Shown here in pieces: positions 19,121-27,382 of a stretch of DNA of 64,000 bases; position 1 is the stretch's first letter; every line of letters begins with the position of its first letter. A program made the position numbers and the translations under genes. The DNA lies in NCBI RefSeq assembly GCF_900474295.1, contig NZ_UCOB01000025.1, positions 121,432 to 185,431 of the forward strand, in the 5' to 3' direction. This DNA is from Synechococcus sp. UW140 (lineage in GTDB: Bacteria > Cyanobacteriota > Cyanobacteriia > PCC-6307 > Cyanobiaceae). The notes beneath the pieces were generated by a model. It saw only the letters and a list, made by a program, of their open reading frames with translations. It made no database searches and was not told the origin of the DNA.

Positions 19121-19771
19121 TCAGATCGTCATCCAGTGCCAGCTGATGCCGACGGCGATCGGCACGCTGAGGTTGTCGATACCCCAGCGACTGAGTTGCT
19201 CTAGGCCGACTGCTAGCAAGCTGATCACCACCAGACCGATGGGGCCAGGACTGCTGGGGCTCAGTATCGCCAGTGTGGTGAGCACCACCAGGCTCACCAT
19301 CAGCATGGTGACAGTGCCGGCGGTCGATTTGGTTTGCCCCCAGATTCGCCAGCTGGGGGATTGCAGCGCTCGTCCGATCAAGCCAGCCAGTCCGTCCGCT
19401 GCGGCCATCACCAGCACACCGGCGCATGCTGCCTGGGGTTGTTGCGGCCAGAACAGAACAAGAAGGGTTGTGATTGCCAGGCCATAGGCGACCGTGCCGT
19501 AGCTGTTGCGGTCGACATCCTCAACGACAGAGAGCAGACGCCAGCGATGGTTGATCAGAGCCACAAGGGTGACGCCGAGAGCGACAGGCACCGCCAGGAC
19601 TGCGGGAATCTGCAGCCACCAAGCAAGTGGCAGCACAGGACCTGAGCCGATGTGCACGATCTTGCGGCTCAGTTCTCGCTGCATCGGCCATTGCTTGCGG
19701 GCGAAAACCGCCAGGATGATCACCAGGACCATCCAGAGCGCAATCACGCCAACACCAACCAGGTGGCTCAA
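19121..19771 (-). CDS. Phytol/dolichol kinase-like membrane protein (SEC59/VTE5 family)
   Basis: A 216-residue membrane protein with about six helices. The family motifs are visible: ELSRKIVHIGSGPVLPLAW near residue 35, AADGLAGLIGR, TKSTAGTVTM and DNLSVPIAVG at the C terminus. These belong to the CTP-dependent polyprenol kinase superfamily, which includes the phytol kinase that recycles phytol from chlorophyll into tocopherol and phylloquinone. Substrate specificity is inferred from the cyanobacterial context. It lies 31 bp downstream of the sigma factor gene on the same strand. Confidence 0.85.
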   Translation of the reverse strand: MSHLVGVGVIALWMVLVIILAVFARKQWPMQRELSRKIVHIGSGPVLPLAWWLQIPAVLAVPVALGVTLVALINHRWRLLSVVEDVDRNSYGTVAYGLAITTLLVLFWPQQPQAACAGVLVMAAADGLAGLIGRALQSPSWRIWGQTKSTAGTVTMLMVSLVVLTTLAILSPSSPGPIGLVVISLLAVGLEQLSRWGIDNLSVPIAVGISWHWMTI

Positions 19772-19802
19772 CGCTGCATGGGCAGGACTTGCCTGAACGA
19801 TG

Positions 19803-20828
19803 TCAGGCTGCCTGCTGATGGTTGGTCATCATCCGCAGTTTGAGGATGGCTTTGGCTTCCAACTGACGCACCCGCTCTCTCGAGACGTTGATCTGTCGTC
19901 CGATTTCAGCCAAGGTCAGAGGCTCTTCTCCATCGAGGCCAAAGCGCAGGCGCAGGATCTTCTGTTCCCGTTCGTTCAGTTGTGAGAGCCATCCGCCCAG
20001 GTGCTCTTTCTGAATGCTGCGGTCCATTCCCTCCATGGGCTCTTCGCCATTGGGGTCAGGAATCAGCTCCCCCAGGGTGCTGCGGTCTTCTTCGCCGCGG
20101 GCATGGGCATCGAGGGAGGCACAGGGTGCGCTCTGGGAAATCAGATCCTCCAGATCCCGGGGTTCGATGCCCATTGCATGGGCCAATTCCAGACGGTTGG
20201 GTTGGCGGCCAAATCGGTGCGACAGCTCCCTGGAGATGCGTCGCATCTTGGAGAGCTTTTCGCTGATGTGGATGGGGAGGCGGATGGTGCGTGCACTGTT
20301 GTCGATGGCCCGGGTCATCCCCTGTCGGATCCACCAGTAGGCGTAGGTGGAAAATTTGTAGCCCATTGCTGGGTCAAACTTGTCGACTGCTCGCTCAAGG
20401 CCTATAGCCCCTTCCTGAACGAGATCAAGTAGTTCGAGCCCTTGGTTCTGGTACTTTTTGGCAACGCTCACGACAAGGCGGAGGTTGGCAGCCATCATCC
20501 TGTCGCGGGCTCGCTTGCCCATTCGGATTTTGTGGCGTTGGCGAGGCGTGCGTTCCTCTTCAGGCGTCTCAAGCAGCTCTTTCATGTCTTGCACATGGTG
20601 TGCAAGCTCGATCTCCTCGGCTGCTGTAAGCAGCGGAATTCTGCCGATACTGCTCAGGTAATAGCCGATCGAATCGGTGGAAAGCCGACCAGCCTGTTTG
20701 ATTTGTCGCGCTGCTTGGGCAGCACGTTTTCCCTGATCTGTTGAGCGAACACGTTTGGTGTTCGGCAAAACAGGTTCTGACGGAGTGGTGCTCAATGCAT
20801 CACCCGCAGATTCCAGAGGGATCCCCAT
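19803..20828 (-). CDS. Group 2 RNA polymerase sigma factor (sigma-70 family)
   Basis: Alternative primary-like sigma factor directing RNA polymerase to -10/-35 promoters. The 341 residues hold region 1.2 (STDSIGYYLSSIGRIPLLTA), region 2 (NLRLVVSVAKKYQNQG, LDLVQEGAIGLERAVDKFDP, YKFSTYAYWWIRQGMTRAI), region 3, and the region 4 helix-turn-helix (LTLAEIGRQINVSRERVRQL). The long acidic region 1.1 insert of the principal sigma factor is absent, which points to group 2. I start at ATG 20828 (MGIPLESAGD); 14 more codons are open upstream. A perfect 16-bp palindrome lies 41 bp upstream. Confidence 0.94.
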   Translation of the reverse strand: MGIPLESAGDALSTTPSEPVLPNTKRVRSTDQGKRAAQAARQIKQAGRLSTDSIGYYLSSIGRIPLLTAAEEIELAHHVQDMKELLETPEEERTPRQRHKIRMGKRARDRMMAANLRLVVSVAKKYQNQGLELLDLVQEGAIGLERAVDKFDPAMGYKFSTYAYWWIRQGMTRAIDNSARTIRLPIHISEKLSKMRRISRELSHRFGRQPNRLELAHAMGIEPRDLEDLISQSAPCASLDAHARGEEDRSTLGELIPDPNGEEPMEGMDRSIQKEHLGGWLSQLNEREQKILRLRFGLDGEEPLTLAEIGRQINVSRERVRQLEAKAILKLRMMTNHQQAA

Positions 20829-20868
20829 CACCCTGGCCTCCTGAGATTTGATTTGGGCGCAACTTAGC

Positions 20869-20884
20869 ACCGTGCATGCACGGT
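20869..20884. promoter_or_regulatory. 16-bp perfect palindrome upstream of the sigma factor gene
   Basis: ACCGTGCATGCACGGT is fully self-complementary and sits 41 bp before the sigma factor ATG, where an operator or promoter-proximal regulatory site would be expected. No regulator is known to me for this sequence. Confidence 0.4.
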
Positions 20885-20940
20885 AGCCGTGTCAAATCTG
20901 TAATTTTCTAGGACAAAGATAAAGTCGGTCGATGTTGCTT

Positions 20941-20979
20941 GGCTGAAGCCAAATTCAGCCACGTTTTTGCGTTTTTTTG
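20941..20979 (+). terminator. Plus-strand intrinsic-terminator-like hairpin with no annotated upstream gene
   Basis: GGCTGAA-GCCAAA-TTCAGCC forms a perfect 7-bp stem followed by TTTTT and then TTTTTTT within 20 nt. It is oriented as a plus-strand terminator, yet both flanking genes are on the minus strand. It could end a small RNA transcribed between the sigma factor gene and ppk. Confidence 0.45.
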
Positions 20980-21025
20980 TGTCTTCAGTGCACGAACTGG
21001 TGTTGTGATGTAACAGCGATCACAA

Positions 21026-23194
21026 TCATTCAACGGTTTCCGACTCAGTTTTGTCGTTGGTGTTGGCTGGCGGCAGGCCGTGACGCCAAAGGTCTGTCAG
21101 TTCCAATTGGGAGTGGATGGTTTTACGGCTCGGTTGGCGCTGGCTGAAGCTTCCATCGCTGAGCATGTCCCAGGCGCCTCGATTGTCGTTTAGGTACAGG
21201 TTCAGAAGCCGCTCAAGCTGTTCACGTAATTCCGGTTCCTCCACAGGGCTGACTGCTTCGACGCGACGATCGAGATTGCGGGGCATCCAGTCGGCACTTC
21301 CCAAATACACTTCGGCTTCGCCTTTGTTGCTGAACCAGAAGATGCGTGAATGTTCGAGGTAACGGCCAATGATGCTCACCACGCGGATGCTCTCACTCAC
21401 TCCTTCTCTGCCGGGGTAGAGGCAGCACATTCCTCGGATGATCAGCTCGATGACGACGCCAGCTTGAGATGCTTCATAGAGCAGAGCCACGATTGCTGGA
21501 TCCACCAGCGAATTCATCTTGGCTTTGATGTGGCCACCATGGCCCTGTTTGGCGTGCTTGATCTCACGGCGGATCAGTCCTTCAATCCCTTTGCGAAGCG
21601 TGACGGGTGCCACCAACAATCTGCGGAAGCTTTGCTGCTTGGAAAAACCGGTGAGGTAGTTGAACAGTTCCACCAGGTCTTGGCCTAGTTCCGGTCTGGC
21701 CGAAAGCAAGCCGATATCTGTATAGAGCTTGGACGTCTTGGAGTTGTAATTACCGGTGCCAATGTGCACATAGCTGCGTAGTCGCTGTTTTTCCTTGCGC
21801 ACCACTAGAACAATCTTGGTGTGGGTCTTGAGGCCGATCACGCCATACACCACATGCACCCCCGAACTTTCCAGTTGCTTGGCCCACTGGATGTTGTTGT
21901 CTTCGTCGAAGCGGGCCTTGAGTTCAACAAGGGCCATCACTTGCTTGCCGTGCTCTGCTGCACGGATGAGGGCCGCGATGATCGGTGAATCCTTGGAGGT
22001 TCGGTAGAGGGTCATCTTGATCCCCATCACCTGGGGGTCGTCCGCTGCCTGGTTGATGAATTCTTCTACCGACGTGGAGAAGAGGTCGTAGGGATGGTGA
22101 AGAAGCACATCGCGGCGCCGGATCACCGAGAAGATGCTCTCGAACTCCTCTTCCTTGATGGAGCCGTCTTCAAGCATGCCCCGCTGGGCCCTGGCCAGGG
22201 TTGGCGGAGTGTGTCCATTGAGAGGTTCATCCTTGAGAGCTTCGAGGGGAAGGCTCAGCAGGCCGAACAGATCATCGAGTCCTAGGGGGCCGTCGACTCG
22301 GTAAAGGTCGTCCTCCGCCACCGACATGCCATCCATCAGCATTTCGATGACGTCGTCAGGCATTTGGTTGGCCACCTCCAGGCGCACCACCTCACCGCCC
22401 ATGCGCCGTTTGTGCAGTCCTTGCTCGATTGCAATCATCAGATCGTCGGCCTCGAGGTCGCGCAGTTCTAGATCTGCGTCTCGGGTGACGCGGAAGAAAT
22501 AGTGACCCTCCACGGTCATGCCTGGGAACAGCAGGCCGATGTTGAATGCCACCACCTGCTCCAGCGGTACGGCGGTGTGCACGGGTTCAGGATCCGAATC
22601 ACTGAGATCTGTGGGGATCGCCACGAATCTGGGCAGGATTTTTTGCGGCACCTTGACTCTCGCCAGTTGGCGTTGCCCGCTGTCAGGGTCGACCACAAGG
22701 GCACCCACGTTGAGGCTCAGGTTGCTCACAAATGGGAAGGGGTGGGCCGGATCCACCGCCAGTGGTGTCAGCACTGGAAAGATTGCCGTTTGAAAGAAGT
22801 TGTCGATCCAGAGGCGTTGGCCTTCGTTCAGCTGGGCGTAATCGAGCAACTGAACGGCGTGGTTGTTCAGTTCAGTTTTGAGCGAGTTGAGGTAGTGCTT
22901 CTGTTGCTGCTCCAGCAGTGGGAGCAGCTCTGCACGAATCGCTTTGAGCTGTTGTTGCGGTGTTCGGCCATCGGCACTGGCGGTGCTGATCCCGGCCTCA
23001 ACTTGAGACTTCAGAGATGCCACCCGCACCATGAAGAACTCATCCAGGTTGTTGCTGAAGATGGCGCTGAATTTCGCCTGTTCGAGCAATGGCGTGCGTT
23101 GATCCAGCGCTTGAGCCAGCACCCTTTGGTTGAACGCGATCCAGCTCAGTTCCCGGTTGATGTACAGATCAGGATCCAGGGAACGTGCTGCCAT
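21026..23194 (-). CDS. ppk: Polyphosphate kinase 1
   Basis: Membrane-associated enzyme that polymerises the gamma-phosphate of ATP into polyphosphate, a phosphorus and energy store. The 722-residue length is normal. The N-terminal domain opens with DLYINRELSWIAFNQRVLAQ; the catalytic domains contain MALVELKARFDEDNNIQWA, GLKTHTKIVLVVR and RSYVHIGTGNYNSKT with the active-site His, and LGSADWMPRNLDRRVE. ATG 23194 (MAARSLDPD) is chosen; a GTG at 23212 is possible, and the longer open frame runs into the MFS gene. It fits the phosphate theme of pstS upstream. Confidence 0.97.
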   Translation of the reverse strand: MAARSLDPDLYINRELSWIAFNQRVLAQALDQRTPLLEQAKFSAIFSNNLDEFFMVRVASLKSQVEAGISTASADGRTPQQQLKAIRAELLPLLEQQQKHYLNSLKTELNNHAVQLLDYAQLNEGQRLWIDNFFQTAIFPVLTPLAVDPAHPFPFVSNLSLNVGALVVDPDSGQRQLARVKVPQKILPRFVAIPTDLSDSDPEPVHTAVPLEQVVAFNIGLLFPGMTVEGHYFFRVTRDADLELRDLEADDLMIAIEQGLHKRRMGGEVVRLEVANQMPDDVIEMLMDGMSVAEDDLYRVDGPLGLDDLFGLLSLPLEALKDEPLNGHTPPTLARAQRGMLEDGSIKEEEFESIFSVIRRRDVLLHHPYDLFSTSVEEFINQAADDPQVMGIKMTLYRTSKDSPIIAALIRAAEHGKQVMALVELKARFDEDNNIQWAKQLESSGVHVVYGVIGLKTHTKIVLVVRKEKQRLRSYVHIGTGNYNSKTSKLYTDIGLLSARPELGQDLVELFNYLTGFSKQQSFRRLLVAPVTLRKGIEGLIRREIKHAKQGHGGHIKAKMNSLVDPAIVALLYEASQAGVVIELIIRGMCCLYPGREGVSESIRVVSIIGRYLEHSRIFWFSNKGEAEVYLGSADWMPRNLDRRVEAVSPVEEPELREQLERLLNLYLNDNRGAWDMLSDGSFSQRQPSRKTIHSQLELTDLWRHGLPPANTNDKTESETVE

Positions 23195-23271
23195 CAGGGT
23201 GTTGAAAGGAACGGAGATCGCTGCCGGCAAGGTAGCAATCACATCTCTGTTGGGGGGTGTTGTGTACTGCC

Positions 23272-24522
23272 TTAGCCCTGTTGCACTTGAGCCCGCTTGG
23301 GTAGGCCGCCCGCCACTAGCAGAGCGACTCCCACCAGCATCATTCCGCCGAACCAGAAGGGACTCGTCGGTCCGAGTTTGTCGTAGCTGAAGCCGGCCGC
23401 GGAGGCGCCAAGGAAGGTGCCCAGGCTCTGCAGACCTTGCAGGCCTCCCAGGGCTGCACCCTGCCCGTCCTGACCCAGGCGACGGGAGACGAGAGTTCGC
23501 AGGCAGGGGGTGACCAGGCCGGTGCCAACGGCCAACAAGGATATGGCTGTGTAGACCACCGGGATGGAAGTGATGGGGGTGGCAAAAGGAATGAGTAGGC
23601 ATCCCACCATCAGCAGCGCGAGTCCGAACAGGGTGAGGCGAAGTTCCCCGAAGCGTTTGACCAAGGGACCGATCAGTCCGCCCTGCACCACCATGGCAAT
23701 CACGCCCACAAGTGCGAAGGCTGCTCCGAGCATGCCCCCGGTCCAGTTGAAGTTGTTGATCAGGTAAAGGCTCAGAACGTTGGTAAATCCGTTGAAGGTC
23801 ATGAAGAAGCCGAAGAAGGCGATCGAGAGGCGGCGCACATCTGGCCTGGAGAACACCCGTCTCAGCAGGGTGATGGGATTGAGTTCGCGTTTGCGCGGAA
23901 GCTGTTTGCGGGCGTTTAAGGAATGGGTTTCCGGCAGCAGTTCAAGGACGACGATCAGATTGATCAGGGCGAAGCCAGTGGCTGCCCAGGCTGGAAAACT
24001 CTGGTTGATGTCACCAAGCAGGCCGCCTAGGCCTGGCCCTAAGGCAAAGCCAAGGCCGAAGGCCACGCCGATCAGGCCAAAAGCCCTGGCCCGGTTTTCT
24101 GGGGTTGTGATGTCGGCCAGCACGGCTGTGGCCGTTGCAGCGGTGCCTCCGCTGGCGCCGTCGATGATTCTGGCAACGAACAAGAATGCCACCGGCAGGC
24201 CTGCCGCAGCGGCACCCGGCCAGATTTGCTGCCAGGGGAGGCTCAGCGTGGTGGCGAACAGGCCCATGCCGAGCACGGACCCCATGACGCAAAGGGTGAT
24301 CACAGGTTTGCGCCCAAAGCGGTCGCTGAGGGCTCCGATCAGTGGGGCGACAGTGAATTGCGACAGGGCGTAGGTGCCTGAGAGCAGCCCCAAGGTGGTG
24401 CCACTGCTAATGAAATCCTTCAGAAGCAGTGGCAATAGGGGTAGAAAGATGCTTTCACTCAGCCGGTCATTGAGGAGCGTGAGGAAGGCGCTGAGCAGGG
24501 TGGGGAACTGAAACCGTCTCAC
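23272..24522 (-). CDS. MFS transporter, multidrug/tetracycline-efflux type
   Basis: A 416-residue integral membrane protein with twelve predicted helices. The cytoplasmic loop 2-3 motif GALSDRFGRKPV (motif A) and the helix 5 motif IGVAFGLGFALGPGLGGLLG (antiporter motif C-like) place it among proton-driven drug exporters related to TetA. The substrate is not predictable. It lies 77 bp upstream of ppk and 33 bp downstream of the TrpD2-like gene on the same strand. Confidence 0.9.
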   Translation of the reverse strand: MRRFQFPTLLSAFLTLLNDRLSESIFLPLLPLLLKDFISSGTTLGLLSGTYALSQFTVAPLIGALSDRFGRKPVITLCVMGSVLGMGLFATTLSLPWQQIWPGAAAAGLPVAFLFVARIIDGASGGTAATATAVLADITTPENRARAFGLIGVAFGLGFALGPGLGGLLGDINQSFPAWAATGFALINLIVVLELLPETHSLNARKQLPRKRELNPITLLRRVFSRPDVRRLSIAFFGFFMTFNGFTNVLSLYLINNFNWTGGMLGAAFALVGVIAMVVQGGLIGPLVKRFGELRLTLFGLALLMVGCLLIPFATPITSIPVVYTAISLLAVGTGLVTPCLRTLVSRRLGQDGQGAALGGLQGLQSLGTFLGASAAGFSYDKLGPTSPFWFGGMMLVGVALLVAGGLPKRAQVQQG

Positions 24523-24555
24523 GCGTGCTCAGGCCTTTGGGGCTGATGGGATCGC

Positions 24556-25641
24556 TCACCCTCCCACAGACGCCCTCCACTGAATCAAGGCCTGCAAGGT
24601 GGAACTGGCGCGACCCTGGCTCAGTGTTGCTTCGGCGAGTTCAAGCCCGGCCTCAAGGCTGGTTGACCAGCCGGCCATCCAGAGATAGACGCCAGCATTC
24701 CAGCGCAGGGCAGAGACCAGAGGGCCTTGGTTGTGCAGGGCGTCCTGCGCCTGGTCTTGCCACACCTCCAGGTTTTGCCATTCCTGATCTGGTCCGAAGC
24801 TGCCATGGTCGCGGGGATGAAGAATGAGGCGTTCAGGTGCTTTCCCCTGGCGCATGCGGGCGGTGATGCAGGCCCTACTGATGGGCAGATCGGTGCCTCC
24901 CTCCAGTCCCTTCACGGTGATCACATCCGCTTCTCCCGCAATGGTGAGGGCCTCCCAGGCACGGCTTTCGGTGGGTGGGTGCACAAAACCACTCACCAGC
25001 AGATGCTCGCCTGCATGAGCTGTCCAGAGCAATTCCGCACTGGCGATCGGGGGGCGTTTGCCCAGGTCGTCGCGATGGGGGATCAATTGATCGGCTAGTG
25101 GAAAGTGGCTGGGCTGATGGATCAGGGCCAGCCCCTGGCTTTGGAAGCCGCTCTGAACCTCATCAAGAGATAGTTTTGCCAGTTCCAGCCCAAGGGCGGT
25201 GAAGAGTTCTGAGGCGGTGATGCCGTATTTGACGGGCATGCGTCCACCGGCCTGAAAGACCACGGGTTGGCCGACGCTGAGCAGCACCAAGGCGGTGAGC
25301 GGATACAGGGGAGCTGTGCGTTTGCGGCCGTCAAAGGGCATGCCGAAGCAGACGGGCCGTTGCTGATCAGGCGCACTAACGATTTTCGGCCCAAGCCGCC
25401 GATAGGTGTCGACCATGCCGCTTAATTCCTGCGGCTCGGGTCGTCGGATGCGATGGGCGATCAGAAAGGCACCGATTTGGGTATCACTTGCCTGGCCTGT
25501 GAGCATTAGATCAAAGGCTTCATCGGCCTCGGCCCGGGTTAAGCCTTTACTGGTGTGCTCACCACTTCCCACTTTGCGGAGCAGCTGCTTGAAGCGCTCC
25601 TTTGCTGGTTGCGCGGTGGGGCTGGCTTGAGGCACCGGCAC
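24556..25641 (-). CDS. Anthranilate phosphoribosyltransferase-like protein (TrpD2 family)
   Basis: A 361-residue relative of TrpD. The N-terminal helical domain (GLTRAEADEAFDLMLTGQAS, then TQIGAFLIAHRIR) matches the family, but the phosphoribosyl-pyrophosphate-binding Gly-rich loop of true TrpD is replaced by FGMPFDGRKRTAPLYP. Members with this change are usually called TrpD2 and have been linked to nucleic-acid binding rather than tryptophan synthesis, so a biosynthetic role should not be assumed. It starts at GTG 25641. Confidence 0.85.
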   Translation of the reverse strand: MPVPQASPTAQPAKERFKQLLRKVGSGEHTSKGLTRAEADEAFDLMLTGQASDTQIGAFLIAHRIRRPEPQELSGMVDTYRRLGPKIVSAPDQQRPVCFGMPFDGRKRTAPLYPLTALVLLSVGQPVVFQAGGRMPVKYGITASELFTALGLELAKLSLDEVQSGFQSQGLALIHQPSHFPLADQLIPHRDDLGKRPPIASAELLWTAHAGEHLLVSGFVHPPTESRAWEALTIAGEADVITVKGLEGGTDLPISRACITARMRQGKAPERLILHPRDHGSFGPDQEWQNLEVWQDQAQDALHNQGPLVSALRWNAGVYLWMAGWSTSLEAGLELAEATLSQGRASSTLQALIQWRASVGG

Positions 25642-25697
25642 AGATGGAGTCTTGAACGATCCTCTATTTTTCCTGAGAGCCCTGGGAGTAGCGGTTG

Positions 25698-25871
25698 TTA
25701 CCAGGCGCCAAGCCCTGAATGGGTGCCATGGAAAGGGTGCTCTGGGTGATGGCGGCCTTCTGCGTAATACAGGCGCTCAATCATCAGAGTTGGAAACTGC
25801 AGGCGGCTTGGTCTTGAACGGCGCAGGCCTACATCTGTGCGGTTGAATCGGGAAGCAATGTATCTGATCAT
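25698..25871 (-). CDS. Small protein of 57 residues with a strong Shine-Dalgarno
   Basis: A short gene reading MIRYIASRFNRTDVGLRRSR at the start and HHPEHPFHGTHSGLGAW at the end. I do not recognise a named family. Support comes from the ribosome-binding site: the minus strand carries AAAGGAGGTGATT at 25892-25880, a 12-of-13 match to the full anti-Shine-Dalgarno complement, eight bases before the ATG. The N-terminal half is basic and the C terminus is rich in His, Pro and Gly. The gene lies 56 bp beyond the start of the TrpD2-like gene on the same strand, and cynS is divergent from it. Confidence 0.62.
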   Translation of the reverse strand: MIRYIASRFNRTDVGLRRSRPSRLQFPTLMIERLYYAEGRHHPEHPFHGTHSGLGAW

Positions 25872-25879
25872 GAGACCAC

Positions 25880-25892
25880 AATCACCTCCTTT
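25880..25892 (-). promoter_or_regulatory. Near-perfect extended Shine-Dalgarno
   Basis: AAAGGAGGTGATT on the minus strand, ending eight bases before ATG 25871. Such an extended match is rare among the genes in this window and decides the start of the 57-residue protein. The rest of the gap to cynS (25893-26075) holds T-rich stretches but no other feature I can support. Confidence 0.65.
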
Positions 25893-26075
25893 AAAAGTGC
25901 AAGAGTTGGTGATCGGTTGCTGTCGCCATTGCTGCAGAATTCAGTTTGCCTGGAAGTGATTTTTGGTAGTGAAAGTGTCTTTTTTGTGTTTGGGATGCGA
26001 CGAGTCTTGGTCTACTGCTGAGACTTCCCCTGTGGGATGCGGTTTTTGTGCAGCAGCCCCATTCTCTGAGTTTTT

Positions 26076-26555
26076 ATGACTGCTTCCACGCTGACTCCTT
26101 CTCTGGCAGCGCCGTCTCAAGCCACGGTGACCTCAACTCTGATGGCTGCCAAAAAAGCCAAGGGCATGAGCTTTGCTGATCTTGAGGCTGCTCTCGGCCT
26201 TGATGAGGTTTGGATTGCATCGCTGTTTTATGGCCAGGCCACCGCTTCGGCTGAAGAGGCCGAGAAGTTGGCATCCTTGCTTTCCCTTGATCCTGCAATC
26301 ACGGCAGCTCTTCAAGAGTTCCCTACCAAGGGCAGTCTTGAGCCCGTGATTCCCACTGATCCTTTGATCTATCGCTTCTACGAGATCATGCAGGTTTATG
26401 GGATGCCTCTCAAGGATGTGATTCAGGAGAAGTTTGGTGATGGCATCATGAGTGCTATCGATTTCACCCTCGACGTTGACAAGGTTGAGGATCCCAAGGG
26501 TGATCGTGTCGAGATCACGATGTGTGGAAAATTCTTACCTTACAAGAAATGGTGA
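26076..26555 (+). CDS. cynS: Cyanate hydratase (cyanase)
   Basis: Converts cyanate and bicarbonate to ammonium and carbon dioxide, providing nitrogen. The 159-residue protein has the N-terminal helical domain ([20 protein letters not shown]) and the catalytic C-terminal domain with [11 protein letters not shown], which carries the active-site Arg and Glu, and [11 protein letters not shown], which carries the active-site Ser. No cyanate ABC transporter lies next to it, so cyanate may be taken up elsewhere or made internally. A strong terminator follows. I found no convincing NtcA site upstream. Confidence 0.96.
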   Translation: MTASTLTPSLAAPSQATVTSTLMAAKKAKGMSFADLEAALGLDEVWIASLFYGQATASAEEAEKLASLLSLDPAITAALQEFPTKGSLEPVIPTDPLIYRFYEIMQVYGMPLKDVIQEKFGDGIMSAIDFTLDVDKVEDPKGDRVEITMCGKFLPYKKW

Positions 26556-26579
26556 TGATCTCAGGTTGAGTGAGCATGA

Positions 26580-26606
26580 AAAAGCCCGGATTATTCCGGG
26601 CTTTTT
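26580..26606. terminator. Bidirectional terminator between cynS and the HEAT-like gene
   Basis: AAAGCCCGGA-TTAT-TCCGGGCTTT forms a 10-bp stem, followed by a T-run on the plus strand and flanked by A residues that give a T-run on the minus strand. It can serve both convergent genes. Confidence 0.88.
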
Positions 26607-26631
26607 TGTTGGATGAATGAGTCGGGTTTGA

Positions 26632-27372
26632 TTAGGTTCTGTATTGCTGTTTGAGCTGTTTGCATGCCATTTGGCGTCGATCTCCTTCTGGTAATGCCTG
26701 ACTGAGTTCCAGTAACCATCGCTGACTTGCAGGTGTGGCGATACAACCGAGCGCCTTGAGGGCTGCGGCTGCCACAGGGTCGGCACCGTCCATGGTGAGC
26801 TGAGCCAGGCGCTCGGTTATCGCGGTGCCGTTTCGGCGTTGGAGCAGTCGGATCGTTGCCAGCGCAACGGGATCCCGGAAATCCTTGAGTAACTTGTCGC
26901 AGACGCGAAGCAACTCCCTGTCGTCGAGCCGATGGGCATGGAAACTGAGCAGCTGCAGGCCGGCCAGACGCAGATTCATGCCTGGCATCTCCAGGGTTTG
27001 TTCGATCAGGGATAAGGGAAGTTCACCGCCCCAGCAGCCAAGCGACTGCAGCACCAGCAGGGCTCGATCGGGTTCTGTTTCTGTATCGATGCTGCGAAGG
27101 TGCTCCATCAGCCATTCACGGCTTTCGGGCTGATGGCTGAGACCTGCGGCCAGGATCAATTCGTCTTGAGGGCCGTATTGGCCCATCAGTTTCTGGATGA
27201 ACGGCCAGCCCCGTTCGGCCAGCATGCCGATTTTTTCAGCTATGGCATGGCGCAGTTCATCAGAAAGGCTGGGGGAGTAAACCTCCCCCAGCCATGCGGG
27301 ATCCAACGGAGCCCGTCGTGATGCTTTGGAAAGCCGCTCCCAAAGAACGGCTTCATTGGCAACCTCATTCAC
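26632..27372 (-). CDS. HEAT-repeat-like protein at the end of the nitrite module
   Basis: A 246-residue, largely helical protein with repeated Leu/Ala-rich helical pairs, for example GMNLRLAGLQLLSFHAHRLD, DPVALATIRLLQRRNG and DPVAAAALKALGCIATPAS, which look like HEAT or phycobilisome-lyase-type repeats. No enzyme motif is visible. It begins at GTG 27372, 10 bp after the focA stop, so it is very likely co-transcribed with focA and nirA. A scaffold or maturation role for nitrite reductase is an inference from position only. The weakly coding extension upstream of the GTG lies inside focA and is ignored. Confidence 0.8.
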   Translation of the reverse strand: MNEVANEAVLWERLSKASRRAPLDPAWLGEVYSPSLSDELRHAIAEKIGMLAERGWPFIQKLMGQYGPQDELILAAGLSHQPESREWLMEHLRSIDTETEPDRALLVLQSLGCWGGELPLSLIEQTLEMPGMNLRLAGLQLLSFHAHRLDDRELLRVCDKLLKDFRDPVALATIRLLQRRNGTAITERLAQLTMDGADPVAAAALKALGCIATPASQRWLLELSQALPEGDRRQMACKQLKQQYRT

Positions 27373-27382
27373 AGAGTCGTGA

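Noticed and set aside
23195..23602. Extension of ppk upstream into the MFS gene
   Set aside because: The added residues are Pro/His/Arg-rich and shadow the MFS transporter frame; polyphosphate kinase normally starts near INRELSW.
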